Of a DNA stretch of 64,000 bases, positions 33,113 through 44,369 are shown one piece after another. The translations under genes and the position numbers were made by a program. The notes under the pieces were generated by a model, which was not told the origin of the DNA, ran no database searches, and saw only the letters and a program-made list of their open reading frames with translations. The DNA is from Cymodocea nodosa (lineage: Eukaryota; Streptophyta; Magnoliopsida; Alismatales; Cymodoceaceae): assembly GCA_036874045.1 (NCBI GenBank), contig CM072335.1:10994001-11058000 (forward strand), read 5' to 3'. Each line of letters begins with the position of its first letter. Positions within the stretch are counted from its first letter, which is position 1.

Positions 33113-35208
33113 TGTTAATTCATGCATGTTAAGGATTATAAGTCATCATTATATATGTTCTTATAAAGGATTACATGAAAATCATATTTTTAGACATATG
33201 CATAAATTAGGGATTAAATAGTTGATAATGTACAAATTTATCCTTTATCAATTAAACACCTAGTCAATAGCCCTTGTATTAGACATAATTCTTATAATTC
33301 TTCAATGTATGACTTTATATACATTGTATGATTGCCAAATCACTTAAATATGATGTTAAACTAAAGAACTTTAAGTAATTCATGTATGTACATGTGAAAA
33401 AGTTGTACACCAAAACCTTCCTAATTTGGCAACTTTCCATATATAGCAACTCATGCATGCATGTATACTATATTTGCATCATATGATTTATATTCAATGT
33501 ATATGTGCATCCAACTTGGTTTTGATTTTTATAGGTCAATAAATCATGAAATCAAGGTGGATTAAAGAGGAAAAAACGTGGGCCATTGGATGCAACTTAT
33601 TGGAGCCCAAGCAACAAAAGCCTAGAGTATTTAAAGTGTTTGACCACTCAATTCTAGGCTATCTCCTCCTCTTCCAACACATTGCAGCCGGCGGTTCCAG
33701 CCATTCCAGCATCTCCATCTGGAAAGTCCCATCTTCCCCTTGATCTTGAACAAGCTCCCTTCAAGAATGGTGAGCTTTGGCGTCTTCCACTCCTCCTAGA
33801 AGACACCTTCTCTTCAATTCAGACGGCCATACGTTAGGATCTCCTTGGGCGTTCATCTTGGTGGATTGGGAGGCTCGTGTGACTGATTTGGAGTGGAGCA
33901 AAAGGTTCGGATCTTCAGGGTTGAGTCATCGGAAGCACCATTCTTAGATGTGGAAGCCAAAGTTGTGGGTCTTGGAGGCAAGATCTTGAGGACGTGCACC
34001 ACTCTTCTTCAAGGCAACCTTAGAAGCTTCACTTGGACGTGCTACAGGTGGTGACAGCCCTGTGGAGCATTGATTTCAAGGACTTTGGGGAGTCATTGCT
34101 TGAAGAAACGTGGAGGATTAAAAGGTATGATGGAAAGGAGAGATCCTCATACTAGTTTTCATGTTTTACAATTTTATATGTATGAGTATAGTTTGAGTAT
34201 GTGGAAGGACGAAATTCTATGCATAAATCTTTGTTTCAAATGTTCTATATTAAAGATCACATACTGTTTTGATGTTAATTGATATCAGGATTGAGTTCAT
34301 ATTATATGTTTAGTGTGAATGAATGTGATGATGTGAATTGTGAAGGCAGTTTTCTGTTCTTAGATGGCCAGATTGTTAGTAGTTTTTCTTCGAATTATAT
34401 CTACTTGTTCGTCATCTATAAATTCCATTTTTTTTGTTTCGTTTTGTAAGTATAATGAATGTAGAACAAGTTTACAAATTTTTAAAATTTTTTAGAATGT
34501 TTTTCGAAGCTTTTCGATTTTATTTTGTGAAGGTATCAGCAGTTTTGAGTCTCTATTGAGTGCTAGTTTTTAGCTCGACACCTGTGCTGTGCTTGCATCA
34601 TGTATTTTTTGGAATTCAGTTATGTAAATTTTCCTTGTTAGTGTAACGGATCTACTTTCAAGGCGCGCTTATTTCGTAGCATTTCATGAAGATTTGACGG
34701 AGATTTGATTTTTGAACCAAAGGTGCATTTTTGGAAAGTTTCCATAACCGTCTGCGCCCCTTTCTTAAATAAGATATTGCCAGCATTTTAAGTTGATTTA
34801 ATCCACGAAATAAGAGCCATTTGAAACATATTCTGAGGATCTTTCCAACCGTTATTTATTCTGGATTTTTAAACGTTCAAGTTGGAAGTTATTGGAGTTA
34901 AAAGTCAAGCATAAATTATGTGATTTCCGGATTAATACTCATTGATTTCTTTAATATCTTATCATAACTAATTGGATTTTGGGGTAATCTTATAAATCTT
35001 AATTGTGTTACGAAATTTGTATATTAATATTAAATAATTATGAATTAGTTTAATGTAGATATTTAATCGGATAATCATTTTAATAAAATTTTTTAAGACA
35101 AACTCCTTGTGGATTCGACCCGTACTTGCACATGCTTATTACAATGGGTACCGTGCGCTTGCGGTTATAAATGTAAAATTTGCGCTTTTGCCGTTTAATT
35201 TAACAACA
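33113..35208 (+). repeat. LTR of a second gypsy family (G2), probably solo, in the Gy2 env-like ORF
   Basis: Ends TTAACAACA. The right part (from about 34052) is repeated inverted at 62844-64000, fixing the right boundary. The start at TGTTAATTC is a best guess and no clean target duplication is visible (ATATA against CATAA). The tail TTCGACCCGTACTTGCACATG resembles the end of the Gy1 LTR, so G2 is also Athila/Tat-like. It is less AT-rich than its surroundings and has a possible TATA box (GTATTTAAAG) near 33627. The ORFs at 33546 and 34070 are not supported. Confidence 0.75.
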
Positions 35209-35798
35209 CATAAAAGTGTTACACTGATGTATAGATAACACCAGAGCTTCTCCACAACATTCTTGGATTGAAGAATGAAGGAAAAGAAATTTTGGAAAGC
35301 ACAACTACTATTGAGTGGATAGAGTAGGAAATCAAGGATAGTTTGGCTATTAATCTTGGTGTGCCATTATTAAATAGACTGAAGCATTTAAATGGTAAAG
35401 CACACATGATATCTAACATTTTGATTAAAAATGTCTACCAACGGCAAGGCCATGATATTGAACTAAGTCAATTTGTAAAGTGGGCCACTTATGTAGTTGT
35501 GAATAGAATTCAAGTAAATTGGTGTCAAGCCTTCCTATCCAAGATGAGATCAGCAAAGAAGAAATTGTTTTATGGAGATTTAATACCTATATTGATGGAC
35601 TGTATTGATTTCACGAAATGGACATCTAAAAGGATAAGATCAAGAACCATTTCAGTGAAAGAATATAGAAATTATACTACTACTGAAGTATCTGTACCTT
35701 CTAGAGGAATGTTTGGAGCTGTAGAAAGGATAGACCAATTAAAGCAACAACTAGAAAAACTCTAGAAGGAAGTAGATGAACTTAGGAGTAAAGACTAA

Positions 35799-36914
35799 AT
35801 TGTACTGTTCGTCTACTTGTACTTGTATGTATCTATATGAAAAATATCTGATTGATTGTAATGTAATTTATTCATATTAATGAATATATGTTTTTCAGAT
35901 ATATTTTTCATGCGTGTTTAGAATGATGAAATGGATGAACTATATTGAATGTTATATAATTTGTGGAACATTATGCATGATTGTTTAAAAGATTTACAAT
36001 TTGCTGAATGATAGGATTAAATGATAGATGCTTGAAAATATCTGCATGCTGCAAGGTAAAATGTAAATTCTGCATAACATGAAATGAACTGCAAGTTAAA
36101 TATTTATATATTCAGATTTAAATGAGTTTTGATTAAAATACTACATTAATGACCTGTATTTAACTTTATTTAAGTTAGTAGAGTGCAGGAGAGAAAAAAA
36201 AAAATAGAGGTATTTACAAGGAGTAAACTTAGAGGTTGCTAAGTGTTAACCCAACGAAGTAAGTTCGTTGAGTTAAACTTAACTCCACGAGGTCAGTAAT
36301 ATAATATAAGGTCACTCCGTTGAGTTATCTGTAACTCAACGAAGTTAGTCCGTGGAGTTAGCAACAGTAACTGAAGTTGTTCTGTTGAATTATCTGTAAC
36401 TCAACGAGGTTAGTTTGTGGATTAAGCAGAACGGTTATTCTTTTAACCACGAACGAAACTTCGTTGGCTTAGTGGTTACTAAAATTTGAAATTAGTAGTG
36501 GTATACGTACCCATAAAAACAGGAACCACGCCGCACGTTACAAGACACATTCTTGCAACGAGATTTATTTGCTTTATGGATGTGCATTATATATATAGAA
36601 CAGAATGTTATTTACGAGTTACCAGCACTTTTGAAAGAAAGGAGAATGTGTTGGGGAACTGGAAGGAGAAGCAGCTAATTCAACTTCATCCGTCAACAAC
36701 TATTTACTGAATAGAAAGCTTCAGACTGGTATGTAATTAATCTTCTGCTATTTTATTTATGAGCACATGGACTTGTTCTCCTAGCACTAAATGATTAGTA
36801 AGAACACCTACATAGGAGTATTCAACACAAAGGCGTACTGAAACATTTTTTGAATTGGACTTTAACGAAATCCTTAGGGGTGTAGCTAACATTTCTTTAA
36901 AAGAGAACGTAGAT
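35799..36914 (+). other. Spacer before the relocated gag of Gy2
   Basis: Counterpart of 10788-11875. Hairpins at 36240-36430, including a 14-bp stem with one mismatch at 36314-36345; a weakened TATA box near 36511; an imperfect GTTACAAG...CTTGCAAC hairpin; and a GTATGTAATTAATC donor-like site near 36730. Confidence 0.7.
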
Positions 36915-38102
36915 ATGGTTGTTGTAGTAAAAAAACCACTAGGAGAAATTTTGTACCCTGAATTAGTTGATGAACCTTCATGTATTCGATTGCCAAACTT
37001 TGAGGGAGATAGGTTTGAACTGAAATCTAATTATATTAGTCAATTGTTACATTTTCATGGATTAGAAATAGAGGATGCCTATTATTTCCTTAGAGAATTT
37101 AATGAAGTTTGTCAAATGATGAAAATGACTAACATGAGTATAGATGCTATTAAAGTTAGATATATCCCTTTTGCTTTAAAAGACACAGCTAAGAGATGGT
37201 TATATACTTTGTCACCTGATTTAATTTCTACATGGACTGAATTTTGCTCTGTTTTTCTAGAAAAATATTATCCAACACATCAAATGATTAAAAAGAAAAA
37301 AGAAATATTAATGTGTAGCCAAAAATAGGGTGAATCATTCTAGAAATATTTTGAAAGATTTAAAGATTTAGTGACTCAATGTCTACATCATGCAATGACT
37401 AAAGCACAATTAATAGGTATAATTTATGAAGGCATAGATGTTTCAACGAAATCTTTATTATAATCTACTTGTCAAAATGGATTTCTAAAACTATGTAGTG
37501 AAGAAGCATGGGCATATTTAGAAAACTTTGCAAAAAGAACTACACAGTGGGAAAACTTAGCTGAAGCTATTGCAGATAAAAGAATATTGCCAAGAGGAAT
37601 GCATGAAATAGATTCAAACACTATGCTTGAAGTGAAATTAATTGAATTAACAAAGAAAATAGAAGAGTTATCATTAAATCAAAAGCTTGCAGAAAAGAAT
37701 GCAAACATTAATGATCTAGATATTATTTATGCTAGAAACTAGAAAGATAACTTTGGAAATTCTTATAACCCTAATTGGAGAAGTCACCCAAATTTATCTT
37801 GGAGAAACAACAATTTTCAGGGAAGAGAAAATATAAATGATAAAAATATAAGTTATGAAGCATTAATTGAACAAGGATCTAGAATAGAGAAATTAGAAAA
37901 GATAATCCAACAATTAAACAATCGTTTGGATCTTGTATTTGGAAATGCTGCAATTCAAAATCAAAATAGAAATATACCACTTAGACAGAAGGAATCAATG
38001 GAAGTTAGACCTACTAGAGGATTGCCAATACAAGCAATACCTAACCTTGTCAATAGAACTGTTAATGAAATTAATACCTCTTCTAGAAGGGTAGCTGAAT
38101 GA
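36915..38102 (+). pseudogene. Relocated Gag capsid ORF of Gy2
   Basis: ATG 36915 to TGA 38100-38102 is again exactly 396 codons, in the frame and length of 11876-13063. The same blocks are present: KPLGEILYPELVDEPSC, FELKSNYISQLLHFHGL, IKVRYIPFALKDTAKRW, WTEFCSVFLEKYYPTHQ, HEIDSNTMLEV and PNLSWRNNNFQ. Stops include TAG 37326 and TAG near 37341, where Gy1 has CAG and TGG. Again no zinc knuckle. The open frame reaches upstream to 36855 (DFNEILRGVANISLKENV), so the real N terminus may lie there. Its position between the env-like and F-box ORFs confirms the order in Gy1. Confidence 0.9.
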
Positions 38103-38287
38103 AGTAGTATAACTAAAGTAAATATATATATATATAAGTTTATTTGTAGTTAATAGTATCGTAGAGTTAGTCCTTAACTCAACGAACTTAGTCTGTTGAG
38201 TTATGACCTAACTCCACGAGGGTGTGCAATAGTTATGTTAATTTTTGTCTCTGCTAAATTTGTGTTTATGTTATACAAAATCAACAA

Positions 38288-39427
38288 ATGGAATTGATGC
38301 AATTACCGCTGGATGCACTAAGGGAAGTTCTAAGTAACTTGTCAGCTAGAGATCTATGCAAGCTATGTTGTGTATCAAAGGAAATTAAAGACTGTGTCAG
38401 AGAAAAGTATTTTCATGGACTACAAGCTGTAAAAATGACTAAGATTAGAGATGGATTTTTATGGAAGTCATTTAATCATAGTTCAATTAGCTATGAATAT
38501 CTGAATATGGAAGAAACTACTAGAATTCCACCCAATACATTAGAAGGAATAGATCATATTATGGGGATGGATGAAGAATTAATTATATATAGAACCAAAC
38601 CAAGGAATGCAATTCTATTACCCGATATTTTGATCAAAAATCCAATCACAAGAAAAGAATGGAATATAGGAAGACTAGAGAGATATGAAGTACCAACTGA
38701 AAATTGTGGGTCAGCTTTAATATTTTCTAATAAAAATTTGACCATTCCTAAAAAATTATATTATTGGAGACCTACAAGAAATTGGGATGAAGATTTATAC
38801 TTAAGTGTGTATAATTTTCTGAATAGATCTTGGATTGAAAACACTATGATATATCTATGACATAAATCATTAATTAACAGCATGCATGTCATACTTGATG
38901 GATATATATATCTAGTTAGAGATATATCAGTTGCATTTAGATCTGATTTATACATAGTAAGCATAGATAGTTATGATGATGAATATATAGAAATTTGGCC
39001 TATACCGAGAGAAATAGCTAAACCACCATCTGCAGAATTTGATAAAATTCAAATATGGATGTGGTATAATGAATATGATGATCCTACTTTATGTCTCATA
39101 AGATGGTGGGATGAGTTGATGAGATTTCAAATATGGATTATGAAAGACATAAATGAATGGAAGTGGGAAGAGGAATATATTGAAATAGATGTAGAAATAA
39201 AAACTGCTACATTATCCTAGAACCGAAAAGGATCCCTTTCTGCATTTCATTTCATTAATGATAATACACTTGTATTTAGCATTGATAACATACTACAAGT
39301 TTACAAATTAAGAAGGAACACGAACTGCATTAAAATAGAATTAATAGTACGAAGAATTATGCCTAAAAAGTTTGCTTGGACTGACACGTTTATTCCATTT
39401 GTTACTACTTTTCAATCATGTTCTTAA
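38288..39427 (+). pseudogene. F-box protein ORF carried by Gy2
   Basis: ATG 38288 to TAA 39425-39427, 379 codons, as in Gy1. F-box LPLDALREVLSNLSARDLCK with LCCVSKEIKDCV; F-box-associated-like region with ILIKNPITRKEWNIG, YGSALIFS-like GSALIFSNKN, LYIVSIDSYDDEYIEIW and LCLIRWWDELMRFQIW. Only two stops: TGA 38858 (Gly in Gy1) and the shared TAG 39218. Against Gy1 there is one whole-codon loss and one whole-codon gain and no frameshift. In the first ~130 nt I count 6 synonymous codon changes and 6 replacements, which suggests past coding constraint; the sample is small. Confidence 0.83.
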
Positions 39428-41232
39428 ATTGTGATTTTGTGCTTTTAATGTTGTGTTTTCTGCATTTATCTTTAGAAGAAAAAAAAAAAATTTAGTTTTA
39501 GTTTTATTTTATAAGAAGAAAAAAAAAACAAAATATCAATCCAGTTTGTTGGTATTTGTGCTGGGAAACCAACTAGCTTGCTTGTGAGCCACCAAAGGCA
39601 TAGGAGCCTAGGTTCCACACAAGACATTGATTTATCAATATCTGTTAAATGTTATTTTGTTATATATTCTGTTTTTATCTGTGAATGAAAAGTTTTTCAG
39701 AATCAAAAATCGGAATATGTAGAAGAATATACAAAGAAAACAAGGTATGTAACTGATTACTTATCCTAAATTTAGATTTAAACTCATTCATTGAGTTAGG
39801 TGCTAAGTCAACGAAATAATATTCATGCCTGCTACAATTACTATATTTATTGTCAAATCTTTTACATTGAGGACAATGCAAAATGTAGGTATGGGGGGGA
39901 GGTAATTGAAGTAACAGCCATGTAAGTTTGTTAATTAAAGGAATTAGAATGGTACTGCAAAGTTTTGTAGAAATTGAAAATTTTTATGAACTTGCTGTAA
40001 CTATCCAATAATTGAGACTATAAAATTTTTACAAACTGTAACTGCTTGAATGTTATATTTAGAAGGCTATATAAGATGCTATAGAATTTACTATTTATGG
40101 ATATCTAGATATAGTATTTTATGTTTTTTCTGAATTTCATGAGTTTAACAGTTTTACGATTTTAAAATGAAATCATAATGCTTAATTGAAACTTAGTAAA
40201 TTATTTGAAGTCCTGAAAGAGCTGAGATGTTGAATTCTATATTAAATGAAACACATATGATCAAAGATACATTTAATTTGATTGATTAAACTTGTAGAAT
40301 GATTTATGTGTAGATCTTATTAAACTATAGAAAAAGTATGAGCTTATTGATATGGATTCATATTTCAGTAAATGATAGAGGCAAGACTATATGATATTGG
40401 TGTTTTATTGCATTTGTATTAATGAAATACGTACATATACAATATGTGAAAAAGAAAGAAAAAAAAAGAGAAAAAAAAGGAAAAAAAAAAGAAAAAAGAA
40501 AAAAAAAACTTTGAGAGTTTATTGACTTGTTTGATCACAAGCCTTTTGTACTTGAGCAGATAGGTATGTAAGGATTGTTGACCTGAAAAAGGACTCTTAA
40601 AATTTGGCAACCTAAGATCCTGATCAGATCTGGGATTGTTGACTGAAAGCTCATTACATGGGTACATTAGAAAGCTCTTGTATGATTTAAGCTTGTCAAA
40701 TTAACTTTTAAAGTACAAAAATACATATACTGTTTTGAAAAGATACAAGTGTTTTGTGAAATATAGATATCTTTTGAATTGAGTATATTTTCTATTATCT
40801 AAAATTGCTGAAATATGAATCTAGAATTGACTTTTGAAGTTGTTTAATGGAGATACAATTCTTTATTCTACTTGTCTTAATCATATTGAATTAGATTGTA
40901 TTTTGATTCGTATGTTGTTGAAATTTATTCTAGAAATCTTATTGGAAAATTCAAGATGACAAATGATGAAAAGAAGAACAAATGATAATATAATTAACAC
41001 CTATGTGATGCTGATATATTTTGTATGTAATTTGCATATATTCTAAGTATATTTGTAGGTTGACGAGGAGAAAACAATGTTAAAATAGATTACTAAAACA
41101 TACAGAATATCTATGTGATAATATAAGTTCTTATGCTGAACAGACGAACAAAAAGGAAGAATTAATTCTAGCACTTTAGAAAGACCAATTAATTAGATCT
41201 TAGTTTACTAAGGGACTAACAAAATTTAGGTA
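39428..41232 (+). other. 3' non-coding region of Gy2
   Basis: Counterpart of 14394-16110: tRNA-like block (39541-39632), donor-like AAGGTATGTAAC (39743-39754), internal G-tract (39892-39902), then the cassette shared with copia CoA. A 60-bp A/G-only stretch lies at about 40449-40508. Confidence 0.75.
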
Positions 41233-41241
41233 TGGGGGGAG
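41227..41241 (+). other. Polypurine tract of Gy2
   Basis: AGGTATGGGGGGAG immediately before TGTTTAGAATG. Confidence 0.85.
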
Positions 41242-43367
41242 TGTTTAGAATGAAAAAGTGCATAATATTAACGGTTAAATGATGGTTAATTGCATAATAT
41301 TTAGCTTATCATATGAGAATTAAGCCATTTTGTTATAATTGCACTGTTATATGCTTTAATGAAAGAATCTACTTAATTTCAGGGAATTAATGTTAATTTA
41401 GTACATTTCTGAACTATTGGTAAATTGCAGGCTGTGAAATTCTTAAGTATCCAAATTTTCTATTATTTCAGACAGTTATGTTTAACGTATCGAATAGTTA
41501 TGTTTAATGTACCGAAGAGTTATGTTTAATGTACTAGACAGTTATGTTTTAAAAGAATATTTTATTATTTCCTGAAGTACACGTGTCAAAACCATAATGC
41601 ATGACTTAAGTGGATTTTTAGTGAGTTATCTGTAACTATCCGAAATACATCTAGGCATCGGATAGTTAGATTTGTAACTCTCTGAAATATTTCTTTATTA
41701 TAAAACTGTTGATGAAACGTGTCGTGTTCTAGAAGATTGACTTAAGTTATCTTTCGGTGAGTTATCTGTAACTATCCAAAATGCACCTAAGCATCGGATA
41801 GTTAAGTCTATAACTATCTAAAATGCATCTGAGCATCGAATAGTTAAGTTTGTAAGTATCTGAAATGCATTTGAGCATCAAATAGTTAAATTTATGCACG
41901 TGTTTTATAGTTAAATCAACGAAGCAAGTCCGTTGAGTTATTTGTAACTCCACGGACCATTTATTTTCTAATATGCCACTGTAGTGGTTGTAGGAAGAGG
42001 ATAGTTGGAAGAAAAATCTACGATCGCACGTATCACGTAGGAATTCACTCGTCGAAGAGAGAAGAAATCATCGTCATTGATATGAATGAAGGAAATCTAA
42101 CCGATAATTCAAGCAGAAGCAGTTACCACTAAAGAAATATAAAAGAAAAGAAGTAGTGGGTGTGTGTGGCTAGTGTGAGCAGAGGAAGATCATCAAGCTT
42201 TCTGCAAGCAGCGTCGGTAATTATCTGAAGTTCCACACCAACCATCACCACCACCACCATAATCACCAACCATTGGAGGTCTGTGATGATACTTTCCTGA
42301 TGTCGGGTCGATTCCAAGCCAAACACGGTGCCTAACAACCATTGTGAGGAGTGATCGCGTCACGGGAAGGAAAGCCATTTTCACCAAGCACTAACTCATA
42401 TCTCAGGAGATCATAAAGCTTCTAGCCTTGGCTTCGGGTTGATGCCAGTATGCTAAAGAGGAGATTATCTTGCAATTTTGGACTCGCAATTCTATAGGGA
42501 GAAGAGACAAAATTGTAAGTGCTTAAATTTTTAATGGTGTAATCACGTTGCATGTAGTGACAGAAGTATTTACTGTCGACTGAGATTGCTTTTACCTTAC
42601 ACCTTTCGCCCATTTTCATGCTTATATCAAAACAAAAATACCAAAAACAACTTATTTGTGTTTGTATTTCGTATTTGAGTGTTGTATTATTTGTTTTGTA
42701 TCATGATTAATGTTATCTTTGTTAGTGTTGTGAATGTTTTATATTTGTTTTAGTTTTACAGTTTACTTAAATTGGTTTGTTCAAAAGACTTAAAGATTTT
42801 AATGGTTATTGTTTGAATTATCTAAATGTTAGTATTGCCTAATGATAAATCCAATGTTTACTAACATTAAAGAGCTTAATTGATGTTATTTACAATCTGT
42901 GGAACCGCCCAATGGTTGGCCGAATTCCTTTGTAAATAGCAGTATTAAATTGGAAAGACAAGCTCGTGGAGTTAACTTAAGTCCACGAGATTAGTCCATT
43001 GAGTTAGCCATAACTCAACGAACTTAGTTCGTTGAGTTAACTATAACTCAACAGAGAGCTTATTGAATATATAAATTTGATTATTAAAAACAAAATAGTT
43101 CACAATTCTTCACCAATTCTTTGTGGTATCGACCTGTACTTGCACACAAATACAATAGACACTATGCACTTGCAGTTAAAATACAAATTGGAATTAATAT
43201 CTAATTTGTGTGAAAGGTTGTTTGTTTACTTCTAAAAAGAAAATCACTGATATAAGCATAAAGATAAATTAACTAAGTAAAAACAGAAGTTAACAAATAC
43301 AAGTTTTTCTGGCACGTTGCCGGGGAACCAAACAAGTTTTTTAGTGTCGTTGCTGGGAATCCAAACA
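41242..43367 (+). repeat. 3' LTR of Gy2
   Basis: Matches the Gy1 LTRs from TGTTTAGAATG. The hairpin array is reorganised, and the end contains two tandem ~33-bp units (43301-43333, 43334-43367) that each carry a primer-site-like core (GTTGCCGGGGAA; GTTGCTGGGAA). TGTAAATAG near 42930 replaces the TATA box. Confidence 0.88.
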
Positions 43368-44369
43368 CCAGGTCAAGGAATCTAAGATTAATATGTTAGT
43401 ACATAAATATGAGCTTTTTAAAATGCACGAAAATGAATGTATCTCTGATATGTTTTCCCATTTTCTTGACATTGTAAATTCATTAAAATCTTTAGGCAAG
43501 AAATTCGAGGAAAAAGACTTGGTAAGAAAGATCCTTAGATCTTTAACTAAAAGTTGGGCCCAAAAGACAACATTTATTGAAGAGTCTAAAGATTTAAATA
43601 CATATACTCTCGATGATCTCATAGGAAATCTGACAGCCTATGAAGTACAACATTTAGATCCAAAAGGAAAGAATCCTAGAAAGGATCTGGCTTTTGAGGC
43701 TGATAAAGTCTTAGAAGTCACTAGTGATTTTGACAATGATTTACTGTTGTTGACTAGAAAATTTAGAAATTTGTTGAAGAAACATAGGAACTTCAGGTCA
43801 TCAAAGGCATCTAGAGATATGGAGAAGAAGTCATTCATGAAAGACAAAATCATATGCTACAAGTGCAACAGATTGGGTCACTTTCAAATTGATTGTCCGC
43901 TCAACAAAGATAAGAAGAATTCGAGGAGGAATTTTAGGAGTAAGAAATTTAGAAAGAGAAGGGCACTTAAAGTGGCATGGGATGACTCTTCAGCTTTACA
44001 AAGTGAAGAAACAAAGGATTCAACATCAGACAATGAATCCTCATCAACATCAGATTTAGAAGAAAATCTAGCAAATGTATGCTTCATGGCAAAATCCAAT
44101 GAGGTATCCTTTGATCAAAATGCTAACTTTGATAATTTTGATGGATTACTTGTTGAATACAATAGACTGGCTAGAAAATATAAGAAAGTCAAAATAGAAA
44201 GAAAGAACACTAGGAAAATGCTAGATGAATCTGAAAATAAGATTGATTTTCTGAACTCTACGTTGAATAAATTTAAAGAAGAAAATCAAAGGCATGCATA
44301 GGAAATTTTAAAGTTTATTGCTATAGAAAGAAAATTGCATGCTAATTATGAAAATTTAATTGCTGATTA
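43368..44369 (+). pseudogene. Copia gag of CoP1, left piece
   Basis: Starts inside Gag at the block VKESKINMLVHKYELFKMHEN (homologous to CoA 20860-20920) because Gy2 inserted here. It continues IGNLTAYEVQH, a zinc knuckle CYKCNRLGHFQIDC (about 43855-43896), VAWDDS and an acidic coiled coil, open to 44300. A TAG near 44299 follows, then the solo LTR at 44370. The N-terminal part of this Gag is not in the window. Confidence 0.88.

Larger units (their letters stand above)
29831..35798 (+). pseudogene. Env-like ORF of Gy2, split by two LTR insertions
   Basis: Exists as 29831-30998, 32577-33112 and 35209-35798. The start MRKMTPEF then TGA matches Gy1. The middle part keeps what Gy1 lost: YDIIYSRLVN, EIKELFEFQ and ENLVPYFYANLREEEGQ. 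The last part has GVPLLNRLKHLNGKAHM, FVKWATYVVVNRIQVNW, LFYGDLIPILMDCIDFTKW and a final short coiled coil ending at TAA 35796. These blocks align one by one with the copia ORF at 48604-51510. Frameshifts and C-to-T type stops occur. Function in plant elements is unknown. Confidence 0.78.
28379..43367 (+). mobile_element. Gy2: second Athila-like copy, 5' part missing
   Basis: Same family and order as Gy1 from the integrase core to the 3' LTR: integrase, env-like ORF (split by two LTRs), relocated gag, F-box ORF, 3' region, PPT, LTR. The left boundary is a recombination joint with CoA. The right boundary lies in a copia gag (CoP1); the flank CCAGG (43368-43372) has no partner in the window because the 5' end is gone. 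Confidence 0.9.

Noticed and set aside
33546-34282. Short plus-strand ORFs in the G2 LTR as host exons
   Set aside because: They lie inside an LTR whose right part recurs inverted at 62844-64000; no domain or splice pattern supports a gene.
40449-40508. Poly A/G stretch as a functional polypurine tract
   Set aside because: It is a low-complexity expansion not followed by an LTR; the real PPT is at 41227-41241.
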